Source: a bacterium (GTDB taxonomy: Bacteria; Desulfobacterota; S145-22). Taken from it: a stretch of 35,911 bases of DNA. The translations under genes and the position numbers were made by a program. The stretch is from positions 1-35,911 of the forward strand of contig JALSPC010000113.1 in assembly GCA_026986155.1 (NCBI GenBank), given 5' to 3'. The notes beneath the pieces were generated by a model. It worked only from the letters and a program-made list of their open reading frames with translations. It was not told the DNA's origin and ran no database searches. Shown one piece after another: positions 1-9,889 of the stretch. Each line of letters begins with the position of its first letter. Within the stretch, counting starts at the first letter, position 1.

Positions 1-1
1 C

Positions 2-169
2 GCCACGGTCATGGAGGAAAACGCCCCCATGATTCATATCCTGAAAAACCGCTACTCCAACGCCCGGATTTTCCGGGAGGGGGGCGGCATCCTGCGCATC
101 GAGATGAACTTCGAGGCGGAGACGAATGAAACGGGGGGAACGAAGGAAGAAACGGCGGGGGAAGCGTAA
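2..169 (+). CDS. C-terminal fragment of a protein truncated by the window edge, function unknown
   Basis: Open frame from base 2 (ATVMEENAPMIHILKNRYSNARIFREGGGILRIEMNFEAE...) to TAA at 167-169, with an SD-bearing gene just downstream. Confidence 0.55.
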   Translation, partial: ATVMEENAPMIHILKNRYSNARIFREGGGILRIEMNFEAETNETGGTKEETAGEA

Positions 170-221
170 GGCGCTTGTCTTCCCGCAAGAGACGACGAAA
201 CGACGGAAAGGAGGAAAACAT

Positions 222-1787
222 ATGCTTGTCACGGAAATTCTCGCGAGAAACGCCCGCATGTACGGGGACGAGGTCGCCCTCGTGGAACGGGAACCGGAGA
301 AGGGAATCCGAAGAAAGATGACCTGGAAGGCGTTCAACGAACAGGCCAACAAGTTCGCCAACGCCCTGATGGAGAAGGGAATCGGGAAGGGAGACAAGGT
401 CATTCACCTCATGATGAACTGCCTGGAATGGCTGCCCGCCTATTTCGGAATCCTGAAGACCGGCGCGTGGGCCGTGCCTCTGAACTTCCGCTTCACCGCG
501 GACGATATCCTTTATTGCGCCCAGATTGCTGAGGCCAAGGCCATGATATACGGGGAACATTTCGTCGAGCGGGTGGAGACCATCCGGGGGGAGCTGGAGA
601 CCATCGAGAACTTCTTCTACGTGGGAGAGGCCACGCCCGAGGGGACGGAAAATTTTGATGACATTCTCGCCGCCGGCGACCCGGCCGAGCCCAAGGTGGA
701 GATCCATTACGAGGACGAGGCGGGGCTCTACTTCACCTCTGGGACCACGGGACAACCCAAGCCCATCCTGCTGACCCACAAGAACCTGGAGTCGGCCTGC
801 ATCACGGAGAACCGGCACCACCTCCAGACCCACGAGGACAATTTTCTCCTCATCCCGCCCCTCTATCATACGGGGGCGAAGATGCACTGGTTTGGCAACT
901 TCATCGTTGGGGCCCCCGCCGTCATCCTGAAGGGAATCAAGCCGAAATGGATCCTGGATGCCGTTTCGGAGGAAAAGGCCACCATCGTCTGGCTCCTGGT
1001 TCCCTGGGCGCAGGACATCCTTATCGCCATCGAGAACGGGGACGTAAACCTGGAGGATTACGCCCTGGACCAGTGGCGCCTCATGCACATCGGAGCGCAG
1101 CCCGTGCCGCCCGCCCTTATCAAACAGTGGAAGGAGATCTTCCCCAACCAGGACTACGATACAGACTACGGCCTCAGCGAGAGCACGGGACCCGGGTGTG
1201 TCCACCTGGGGATGGGCAACGAGCACAAGGTCGGCGCCATCGGGCTCCCCGGGTTTGACTGGGAGACTCGCATCGTGGACATGGAACTCAACCCCGTGAA
1301 GCCAGGGGAACCGGGGGAACTGATGGTCAAGGGACCCGGGGTGATGAAGGAATACTACAAGAACCCCGAGGCCACGGCGCGGACCCTCATCGACGGCTGG
1401 CTCCTGACTGGGGACATCGCCAAGGTGGATGAGGACGGCTTCATCTGGCTCGTTGACCGGAAGAAGGACGTGATTATCACGGGCGGCGAAAACATCTTCC
1501 CGGTGGAAGTGGAAGACTTTCTCCATGAGCATCCCGCCATCGGGGACGCGGCGGTCATCGGCCTGCCCGACGAACGGCTCGGTGAAATCGTCTGCGCTAT
1601 CATCCAGGTCAAGCCGGGCAAGACCCTCACGGAGGAGGAGGTCTTCGAATTCTGCGAGAAGCTACCCCGCTATAAACGCCCGCGGAAGGTAATCTTCGGG
1701 GAGGTTCCCCGGAACCCCACCGGGAAGATCGAAAAACCCAAGTTGAGAAAACAGTATGCCGGAATCGCGGAGAGCTTCAAGCTCTGA
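222..1787 (+). CDS. AMP-binding acyl-CoA synthetase (long-chain fatty-acid-CoA ligase-like)
   Basis: Motifs YFTSGTTGQPKPILLTH, YGLSESTG, GWLLTGDIAKVDEDGFIWLVDRKKDVIITGGENIFPVEVE, PRNPTGKIEK. ATG at 222 follows GGAGG, so the ORF-track start at 126 is probably too early. Confidence 0.92.
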   Translation: MLVTEILARNARMYGDEVALVEREPEKGIRRKMTWKAFNEQANKFANALMEKGIGKGDKVIHLMMNCLEWLPAYFGILKTGAWAVPLNFRFTADDILYCAQIAEAKAMIYGEHFVERVETIRGELETIENFFYVGEATPEGTENFDDILAAGDPAEPKVEIHYEDEAGLYFTSGTTGQPKPILLTHKNLESACITENRHHLQTHEDNFLLIPPLYHTGAKMHWFGNFIVGAPAVILKGIKPKWILDAVSEEKATIVWLLVPWAQDILIAIENGDVNLEDYALDQWRLMHIGAQPVPPALIKQWKEIFPNQDYDTDYGLSESTGPGCVHLGMGNEHKVGAIGLPGFDWETRIVDMELNPVKPGEPGELMVKGPGVMKEYYKNPEATARTLIDGWLLTGDIAKVDEDGFIWLVDRKKDVIITGGENIFPVEVEDFLHEHPAIGDAAVIGLPDERLGEIVCAIIQVKPGKTLTEEEVFEFCEKLPRYKRPRKVIFGEVPRNPTGKIEKPKLRKQYAGIAESFKL

Positions 1788-1807
1788 CCGTCCCTGAACG
1801 ATTGTGG

Positions 1808-1834
1808 CCCCGCCCCGGGACCCCCGGGGCGGGG
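1808..1834 (+). other. Very stable intergenic GC hairpin between the two CoA ligase genes
   Basis: CCCCGCCCCGGG-ACC-CCCGGGGCGGGG-type inverted repeat (11-12 bp perfect stem), no following T-tract. Confidence 0.75.
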
Positions 1835-1847
1835 ATGACGAGGAAAT

Positions 1848-3149
1848 ATGAAAAAATTCTGGAACGAAAAGGCCGAGACCATGCCTGAAGAGGCCATAAA
1901 GGCCTCGCAGTTGGCAAAATTGAGAGAAACCTTAACCTGGGTCTACGAAAGGGTCCCTTTCTACCGCGCCCGGTTCAACGAACACGGTGTCACGCCGGAA
2001 GACCTAAAAAACCTGGAGGACCTGGCGCGTTTTCCCTTCACCATCAAATCCGACCTGCGGGACAACTATCCGTTCGGCCTATTCGCCGTCCCCCCCGAGC
2101 AATGCGTCCGTATTCACGCCTCGTCGGGGACCACGGGAAAACCCATCACGGGAGGCTACGCACGCGAGGACATGGACCAGTGGGGCGAGTGCATGGCGCG
2201 GACCTTCTGGGCCGCCGGCATCCGCCCCAACGACATCTGCCAGAATACCTATACCATGGGGCTCTTTACCGGCGGGCTGGGGTTTCTCCTTGGCACGGAG
2301 ACCCTGGGGGCCACCCTGGTACCGGCCGGCGCCGGCCAAACGGAACGCCAGATCATCCTCATCCAGGATTTCAAAACCACGGTGATCTTCGGCACCCCTT
2401 CTTACGCCCTCACCCTCGCCGAGAAGGCCGCCGAGATCGGGGTCGATCTGCGCGAGACTTTCCTTAGGATCGGCATCTTCGGCGCGGAGCCCTGGTCGGA
2501 GGAGATGCGCCGGGAGATCGAGGAACGGATGGGGATCACGGCCATGGAATCCTACGGACTCACGGAGATGGGCGGCCCCGGCGTGGCGTTCAGCTGCGCG
2601 GAAAAACGGGGGCTCCATATCAACGAGGACCATTTTATCGCGGAGATTATCGATCCCGTGACGGAGGAGCCCCTCCCCCTCGGCGAGAAGGGGGAACTGG
2701 TCCTCACGGCCATCCGGCGAAGGGCGATGCCGCTAGTCCGCTACCGCGTGCGGGACCTGACGCGGCTCTACCGGGAACCCTGCGCGTGCGGGCGGACCCT
2801 ATTAAAGATGGACCGTGTGGCAGCCCGCTCGGACGACATGCTCATCGTCAACGGCGTCAACCTCTACCCCTCCCAAATTGAGAGCATCCTCCTGGAGATC
2901 CCCGAGGTCAGTCCCCAGTATGTCATCGTCGTCAGCAAGAAGGGATACCTGGACCGCCTCGCCGTCGACGTAGAGGCCCGGCGGGAGATCTACGACCTGG
3001 GAGAAGAAAAGCTGAGGGAGATCGAGGAAGTGATCCGGCACCGGATCAAGGGGGTCATCGGTTTGAGCGCCCATGTGCGGGTCGTCCCCTACAAGGTCAT
3101 CGAGCGGAGCGAGGGCAAGGCCCGGCGGGTGGTCGATAACCGGCACTAA
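1848..3149 (+). CDS. Phenylacetate-CoA ligase family adenylate-forming enzyme (PaaK-like)
   Basis: HASSGTTGKP, ESYGLTEMGGPGVAFSC, RYRVRDLTRL and C-terminal SDDMLIVNGVNLYPSQIE are typical of the PaaK family. Confidence 0.9.
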   Translation: MKKFWNEKAETMPEEAIKASQLAKLRETLTWVYERVPFYRARFNEHGVTPEDLKNLEDLARFPFTIKSDLRDNYPFGLFAVPPEQCVRIHASSGTTGKPITGGYAREDMDQWGECMARTFWAAGIRPNDICQNTYTMGLFTGGLGFLLGTETLGATLVPAGAGQTERQIILIQDFKTTVIFGTPSYALTLAEKAAEIGVDLRETFLRIGIFGAEPWSEEMRREIEERMGITAMESYGLTEMGGPGVAFSCAEKRGLHINEDHFIAEIIDPVTEEPLPLGEKGELVLTAIRRRAMPLVRYRVRDLTRLYREPCACGRTLLKMDRVAARSDDMLIVNGVNLYPSQIESILLEIPEVSPQYVIVVSKKGYLDRLAVDVEARREIYDLGEEKLREIEEVIRHRIKGVIGLSAHVRVVPYKVIERSEGKARRVVDNRH

Positions 3150-3224
3150 CCGCCCGGCTTCCCCTCGCAAGTTTGTAATCGCAAAGGGAATATGCTAATG
3201 GATAGAAAAACGAAGGAGGATGGG

Positions 3225-3923
3225 ATGACAAACAAACGGCACGGTAGGATGAAGCGCGGGATCTTTGCGGGCCTGGGAATTTTCATGGGGCTTATCATCC
3301 TTAGCCAGGCGGCCTGGGCGGGAAACTACTCGGAAGAACAGGAACTGGTGGACAAGGCGACCATCGTTATCCAGCGCATCCTGTCGGATCAACAAATGGG
3401 ATGGGCTCGGGCGCACCTTCAGAGCGCAGAGGCCATCATCATCTTCCCCAGTTTCATGAAGGGCGCCTTCATCGTGGGCGGCGAGGGGGGAAGCGGCGTG
3501 GCTCTGGCCCGGGACGCGAAGACGGGCGAATGGAGCTATCCCGCCTTTTTCACCATGGGATCCGTCTCCTTCGGCCTCCAGATCGGGGGAAAGATCTCGG
3601 AGCTGCTCCTCATGGTCATGACCCGCAAGGGCCTGGATGCCCTTCTTTCCGCCTCCATCAAGCTGGGCGGGGACGTGGGAGTCGCCGCGGGGCCCGTGGG
3701 AGTGGGGGCCAAGGGAAAACTGACCGACATCGTGGCTTACGCCCATTCCAAGGGGGCCTTCGCGGGTATCAGTCTGGACGGCGGGGTGCTCGCGCCGAGG
3801 AACGACTACAACGAGGCCTATTACGGCAAGCCCGTGCCCGTCTCCGACATCCTCATCCGCCGGGTCGTCAAGAACCCGGGCGCCGATCACCTTCGCGAGG
3901 TCGTTTCCAAGATTCGTAAATAA
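3225..3923 (+). CDS. SYLF/Ysc84-type lipid-binding domain protein with signal peptide
   Basis: Signal peptide (MKRGIFAGLGIFMGLIILSQAAWA) and glycine-rich SYLF-like body (GGEGGSGVALARD..GEWSYPAFFTMGSVSFGLQIG). SD GGAGG precedes ATG 3225; 3192 is an alternative start. Confidence 0.85.
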   Translation: MTNKRHGRMKRGIFAGLGIFMGLIILSQAAWAGNYSEEQELVDKATIVIQRILSDQQMGWARAHLQSAEAIIIFPSFMKGAFIVGGEGGSGVALARDAKTGEWSYPAFFTMGSVSFGLQIGGKISELLLMVMTRKGLDALLSASIKLGGDVGVAAGPVGVGAKGKLTDIVAYAHSKGAFAGISLDGGVLAPRNDYNEAYYGKPVPVSDILIRRVVKNPGADHLREVVSKIRK

Positions 3924-3946
3924 ATTCCTGAAACGCCGGAAGCAGC

Positions 3947-3978
3947 GGGGCGGAAGGATGATTCTTCCGCCCCCTTTT
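3947..3978 (+). terminator. Rho-independent terminator after the SYLF gene
   Basis: GGGGCGGAAG-GATGATT-CTTCCGCCCC followed by CTTTTTG. Confidence 0.85.
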
Positions 3979-4038
3979 TGTCTCCTTTCCCGGTTATCTA
4001 CTCCTTTAAAAAAATCCTTGGAATTTTTTCGACAGATC

Positions 4039-4066
4039 TTGACACGCAAAAAAAGATGTCTATATT
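4039..4066 (+). promoter_or_regulatory. Sigma70-type promoter of groESL
   Basis: TTGACA (4039-4044), 16-bp spacer, TATATT (4061-4066). Confidence 0.85.
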
Positions 4067-4067
4067 T

Positions 4068-4094
4068 TTAGCACTCACCATGGGTGAGCGCTAA
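4068..4094 (+). promoter_or_regulatory. CIRCE operator (HrcA-binding site)
   Basis: TTAGCACTC-N9-GAGCGCTAA, one mismatch to the consensus TTAGCACTC-N9-GAGTGCTAA, directly after the -10 and upstream of groES. Confidence 0.95.
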
Positions 4095-4193
4095 TACTCA
4101 CGGGATTGAAGGAGGTGAAAGAAGGGGCGATTAGATTGTTTATGAAGTTAACCTATTAAAATCACAAGAAAATAATTGAAAGGAGTTGAGAAA

Positions 4194-6147
<1,954 letters not shown>

Positions 6148-6165
6148 GAACTAATGGCTCGGCCC

Positions 6166-6198
6166 AAAGGGAGGGGACTTATCCCCTCCCTTTTTTTA
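6166..6198 (+). terminator. Rho-independent terminator of groESL
   Basis: AAAGGGAGGGG-ACTTAT-CCCCTCCCTTTTTTT. Confidence 0.9.
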
Positions 6199-6243
6199 TT
6201 CTGAGCTACAGGCGAAGCAGGAACGCAAAGGATAGCACAAGAT

Positions 6244-6720
6244 TTACGCGCCAGAGGCAGGAATCCCGAAGGGCTTGTCCCCTTTCTGGATGTAGAGCCG
6301 GACGGGATTCAACGAGAACAAGAGCCGAGCCTTTCCTTCTACCTTGACGACTTGCGTGCCGGGATAGGGCAGCCACGTGCGATACCAGTGGACCCTGAGA
6401 TCCGCTCCTTTGTCTCCCACGAGGATCTGGTCGATGACGATGCTGAGATGGATATCCCGGGAAGCGGCAAAGTCCTTCAGAATTTCCTTGCGGAACTTTA
6501 CCCGCTTGGGGTATTTCTTGTGCACCCAGACCATGAACTGGTCGATGTTTCCCTTTTCGTAGGCCGTCTGCATGGCGAGAAGAACGTTTACAACCTCCCG
6601 TTTCATGCTGTTTTCCTGGGAAACCGCCTTGGTGGGCGGCATGCAGCCGGACAGGAGGACGATTCCCGCCAACAAGGCGATGATGGGGCGCAGGAAGGGA
6701 TTACGGGGACGGTTTTTCAA
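6244..6720 (-). CDS. Small lipoprotein, possibly NTF2-like
   Basis: Lipobox LLSGC after an N-terminal hydrophobic segment; body (LLAMQTAYEKGNIDQFMVWV...) is reminiscent of NTF2-like domains. Confidence 0.7.
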   Translation of the reverse strand: MKNRPRNPFLRPIIALLAGIVLLSGCMPPTKAVSQENSMKREVVNVLLAMQTAYEKGNIDQFMVWVHKKYPKRVKFRKEILKDFAASRDIHLSIVIDQILVGDKGADLRVHWYRTWLPYPGTQVVKVEGKARLLFSLNPVRLYIQKGDKPFGIPASGA

Positions 6721-7087
6721 TGGATGTTCCTTCCTTTTTTATCGGTGTTGACGGGGGAACGAAGGAAGCGGCGGTCTCAAGAAGGCGCGCGGCCTGGCGG
6801 GTATTGGCCTCGATGTCGATGAAGAGGTGAATGGTGCTGCTGATCGCGTAGAGGATGAGGGTGTTGACGAGGAAGACGCCGAGGATGAAGAAAGCGCCGG
6901 CGGTCTGCCCCATCTCCATGTATTGCATGTAGGGGGAGTTCCCCTGCATGAGGTGAAGGATGATCTTTCCCCCGAACAAAACGGCGAAGAAGAGAATGAA
7001 GCCGAGGGCGAGACTGATCCAGGCCCCTAACTTGAAGAACCAGGCAATCACCCGCAGGGACCGGTATTTTTTCTCAAGTTTTTTCAT
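6701..7087 (-). CDS. Small integral membrane protein of unknown function
   Basis: Two hydrophobic helices (AWISLALGFILFFAVLF; AGAFFILGVFLVNTLILYAI). 3' end overlaps the downstream lipoprotein gene by 20 bp. Confidence 0.7.
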   Translation of the reverse strand: MKKLEKKYRSLRVIAWFFKLGAWISLALGFILFFAVLFGGKIILHLMQGNSPYMQYMEMGQTAGAFFILGVFLVNTLILYAISSTIHLFIDIEANTRQAARLLETAASFVPPSTPIKKEGTSIEKPSP

Positions 7088-7128
7088 GTCCCTTCCTTAT
7101 CATAAATTGCCGGAGATAAAAACGCGTG

Positions 7129-7917
7129 CTACTGGGCCGCGGTCAACAGGGTTTCGTCCTTCAGGACAGCGCCGAACGATTTGACCAAGGCATCCACGGT
7201 GAGGTTTCGTTTCCTTTCTCCCGTCACATCGAAACGGACCCGTCCCTCGTGCAGCATGATCATCCGGTTTCCATATTCAATGGCCTGCTGCATGTTGTGG
7301 GTGACCATGATGGTGGTAAGGCGGTAGTTTTCGATCATTTCCCTGCTGAGTTGCAGGACCTTGTGGGCGGTCTTAGGGTCCAGGGCGGCGGTATGCTCGT
7401 CCAACAGGAGGACCTTGGGGATGGAGAGGGTAACCATGAGAAGGGTGAGGGTTTGCCGCTGCCCCCCGGAAAGAAGTCCCACCGGATCTCTCAGGCGGTC
7501 CTCCAGCCCAAGCTCCAGGCGTTTCAGGACCTCCCGGTATCTCTCCCGCTTCGCCTTGGTGACCCCCCACCGCAATCCCCGTTTCTGTCCCCGCTTCTCC
7601 GCCATGGCAAGGTTTTCCTCGATGCTCATGGAGGCGGCCGTTCCGATGAGGGGGTCCTGGAAGACGCGCCCAATATACTTGGCTCGCTTGTGCTCGGGAA
7701 TCCTCGTGACGTCGGTTCCGTCGATGGTAATGGCGCCGTTGTCGGGGAAGTAGGTCCCCGAAATAAGGTTGAGGAGGGTGGTCTTGCCCGCCCCGTTGCT
7801 TCCGATGACGGTGACGAAGTCTCCCGAGGGGATGTGAAGGGAGAGGTCGTCGATGGCCACCTTCTCGTCCGCTGTTCCCTGGTTGAAGACCTTCGTGATG
7901 TGATCGAGACGAATCAT
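7129..7917 (-). CDS. ABC transporter ATP-binding protein (TrpXYZ-type uptake system)
   Basis: Walker A GSNGAGKTT, LSGGQRQTLTLLM, Walker B KVLLLDEHTAALD. Confidence 0.92.
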   Translation of the reverse strand: MIRLDHITKVFNQGTADEKVAIDDLSLHIPSGDFVTVIGSNGAGKTTLLNLISGTYFPDNGAITIDGTDVTRIPEHKRAKYIGRVFQDPLIGTAASMSIEENLAMAEKRGQKRGLRWGVTKAKRERYREVLKRLELGLEDRLRDPVGLLSGGQRQTLTLLMVTLSIPKVLLLDEHTAALDPKTAHKVLQLSREMIENYRLTTIMVTHNMQQAIEYGNRMIMLHEGRVRFDVTGERKRNLTVDALVKSFGAVLKDETLLTAAQ

Positions 7918-7922
7918 GGACG

Positions 7923-8819
7923 CTATATCCCCCGGAGATGGAGTTTCCCTTCCTTCTCCTTCTTCAGCACGGGGAGCCCCAGGGCGAGGATGACCATGAA
8001 TCCCGTGGCCATCTTCAGGTCCGTGGGGGCCAACCCCAACCGCAGGCCGATGGCGATGATCATCTTGTAGACGATGGAACCCACGATGGCGGCCAGCGTG
8101 AAGGCGCGAACGGTCTTCGCGCGAACCAGCGTCTCGCCGATGATAATGGCGGCCAGTCCCGCCACGATGGTGCCGATCCCCATCCCCACGTCGGCAAACC
8201 CCTGATCCTGCGCCACCAGAGCACCGGAAAGGGCGATGAAGGCGTTGGAAATACCCAGGCCCAGGAGGGTCATCCGGTCCGTGTTGACGCCCAGAGAACG
8301 AATCATCTGCTCGTTGTCCCCCGTGGCGCGCATGGCCATGCCCATGTCCGTGTGAAGGAAGAGGTCGAGGAGGATCTTGAGGCCGTAGGCGACGATGAAG
8401 AAGAAAGGAATGACCAGGTAGAAACGGCTGATCTTGAGGCTTTCCATGGGGGTGAAGAGGGTGTGGTAGGTCAAGAGCTGGATGTTGGAGCGGCCCATGA
8501 TCCGCAGGTTCACCGAGTAGAGGATGGTCATAATGAGAATGCCGGCAAGGAGACTGTTAATCTTCAGCCGCGTATTGAGGAACCCCGTGGCGTAGCCCGC
8601 GCAGAACCCCGCCGCGACGGCAAGAACGATCCCCCAGATGGGCGCGTAACCGCTGATGATGACCTTGGCGGCGACGGCCGCCCCCAGCGGGAAACTCCCA
8701 TCCACCGTGAGGTCCGGGAAGGCGAGAATACGGAAACTGATGACGATTCCGATGGCCACGAGGGAATAGACGAGCCCTTGTTCGAAAGAGATGGGCAAGA
8801 TGCGGAGAATAGATGCCAT
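7923..8819 (-). CDS. ABC transporter permease (branched-chain/TrpY-like)
   Basis: Polytopic membrane protein adjacent to ATPase; ISFRILAFPDLTVDGSFPLGAAVAA. Confidence 0.9.
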   Translation of the reverse strand: MASILRILPISFEQGLVYSLVAIGIVISFRILAFPDLTVDGSFPLGAAVAAKVIISGYAPIWGIVLAVAAGFCAGYATGFLNTRLKINSLLAGILIMTILYSVNLRIMGRSNIQLLTYHTLFTPMESLKISRFYLVIPFFFIVAYGLKILLDLFLHTDMGMAMRATGDNEQMIRSLGVNTDRMTLLGLGISNAFIALSGALVAQDQGFADVGMGIGTIVAGLAAIIIGETLVRAKTVRAFTLAAIVGSIVYKMIIAIGLRLGLAPTDLKMATGFMVILALGLPVLKKEKEGKLHLRGI

Positions 8820-8834
8820 GCTGGTGTCCCGTTG

Positions 8835-8864
8835 AAAAAAAGGGGGGACGAAAATCCCCCCTTT
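8835..8864 (-). terminator. Intra-operon terminator/attenuator between binding protein and permease genes
   Basis: On the minus strand: AAAGGGGGGATTTTCGTCCCCCCTTTTTTT. Confidence 0.85.
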
Positions 8865-8881
8865 GTCGGTTGACGACGGTC

Positions 8882-9871
8882 CTATGAGCCCTTGACAACC
8901 TTGCCGTTGACGTCCCAGATCTTGTTGGCCTTTTTAAGCAGGTCCTTGGGGACGGTGACGCCCTGGATCTTGGCCGCCTTCAGGTTAATCCAGAGGGTGA
9001 ACTTGGTGGCCCGTCCCGCGGGGATCTCGCCAGGTTTCTTACCCTTCAGGATCTGGGCCGCCTTCTTGCCCGCCTCGTAGCCGACGAGAAAATAGTCGAG
9101 GCCATACGCCGCGATGGCGCCCCTCGGCACGCTGTCCCGGTCACCCACGAAGAGGGGGATGTGGTTCTGGTTGCAGACCTTTACGACAGCCTCGAGGGCG
9201 GTGACACAGGTATTGTCGGAGGTGATGTGAATGGCGTCGACCCTGCCCACAAGAGACTGGGCGGCCTGCATGACCTCGGCGCTGGAGGAGACATGGGCCT
9301 CGACGAGCTTCCCGCCCATGGCTTGGACGGCCTTCTTCATCTCCTTGATGTGGAAAGTGACGTTGATATCCCCGGGGTTATAGATAGTGCCCCAGCGTTT
9401 CGCGTTGGGGACAAACCTCTGGTACATCTTGCATTGCAAGGTGATAGGCCAACGGTCGCTGACGCCCGTAACGTTCGTGCCCGTCTTTCCCAGTTTCGGG
9501 ACGATCCCCGTTTTGACCGGGTCCGTGACGGAAGAAAAAACGATGGGAATCCCTTTGCAGACCTTGACGCACGCCTGGGCGGAAGGCGTGGAAATGGCGT
9601 GGATGAGATCCACCTTATCGTCCATGAACTTCTGGGCGATGGGGTAGCAGTTGGACATCTCGCCCTGGGCGTTCCGCCGGTCGAAGACGACGTTTTTTCC
9701 CTCGACGAAGCCCTCCTCTTCCAGCGCCTTCTTGAAGCCCTTCGAGTCGTTGTTCAGGGCAGGGTGGGAAACGATCTGGGTTTCCCCGATGTGAATCATC
9801 TTTGCCTGGGCAGCGAAAACGCCCGCGAGCAGGAACACTGCCACCAAACCGAGGATCCATGCCTTTTTCAT
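8882..9871 (-). CDS. ABC transporter substrate-binding protein (TrpX-like family)
   Basis: Signal peptide MKKAWILGLVAVFLLAGVFAAQA; HIGETQIVSHPALNNDSKGFKKALEEEGF, FSSVTDPVKTGIV. Confidence 0.9.
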   Translation of the reverse strand: MKKAWILGLVAVFLLAGVFAAQAKMIHIGETQIVSHPALNNDSKGFKKALEEEGFVEGKNVVFDRRNAQGEMSNCYPIAQKFMDDKVDLIHAISTPSAQACVKVCKGIPIVFSSVTDPVKTGIVPKLGKTGTNVTGVSDRWPITLQCKMYQRFVPNAKRWGTIYNPGDINVTFHIKEMKKAVQAMGGKLVEAHVSSSAEVMQAAQSLVGRVDAIHITSDNTCVTALEAVVKVCNQNHIPLFVGDRDSVPRGAIAAYGLDYFLVGYEAGKKAAQILKGKKPGEIPAGRATKFTLWINLKAAKIQGVTVPKDLLKKANKIWDVNGKVVKGS

Positions 9872-9889
9872 CCTTTTACCTCCTCCTTT

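Noticed and set aside
9-1532. 507-aa minus-strand ORF opposite the acyl-CoA ligase
   Set aside because: Antisense shadow ORF with low-complexity Pro/Arg/Ser ends and no family features.
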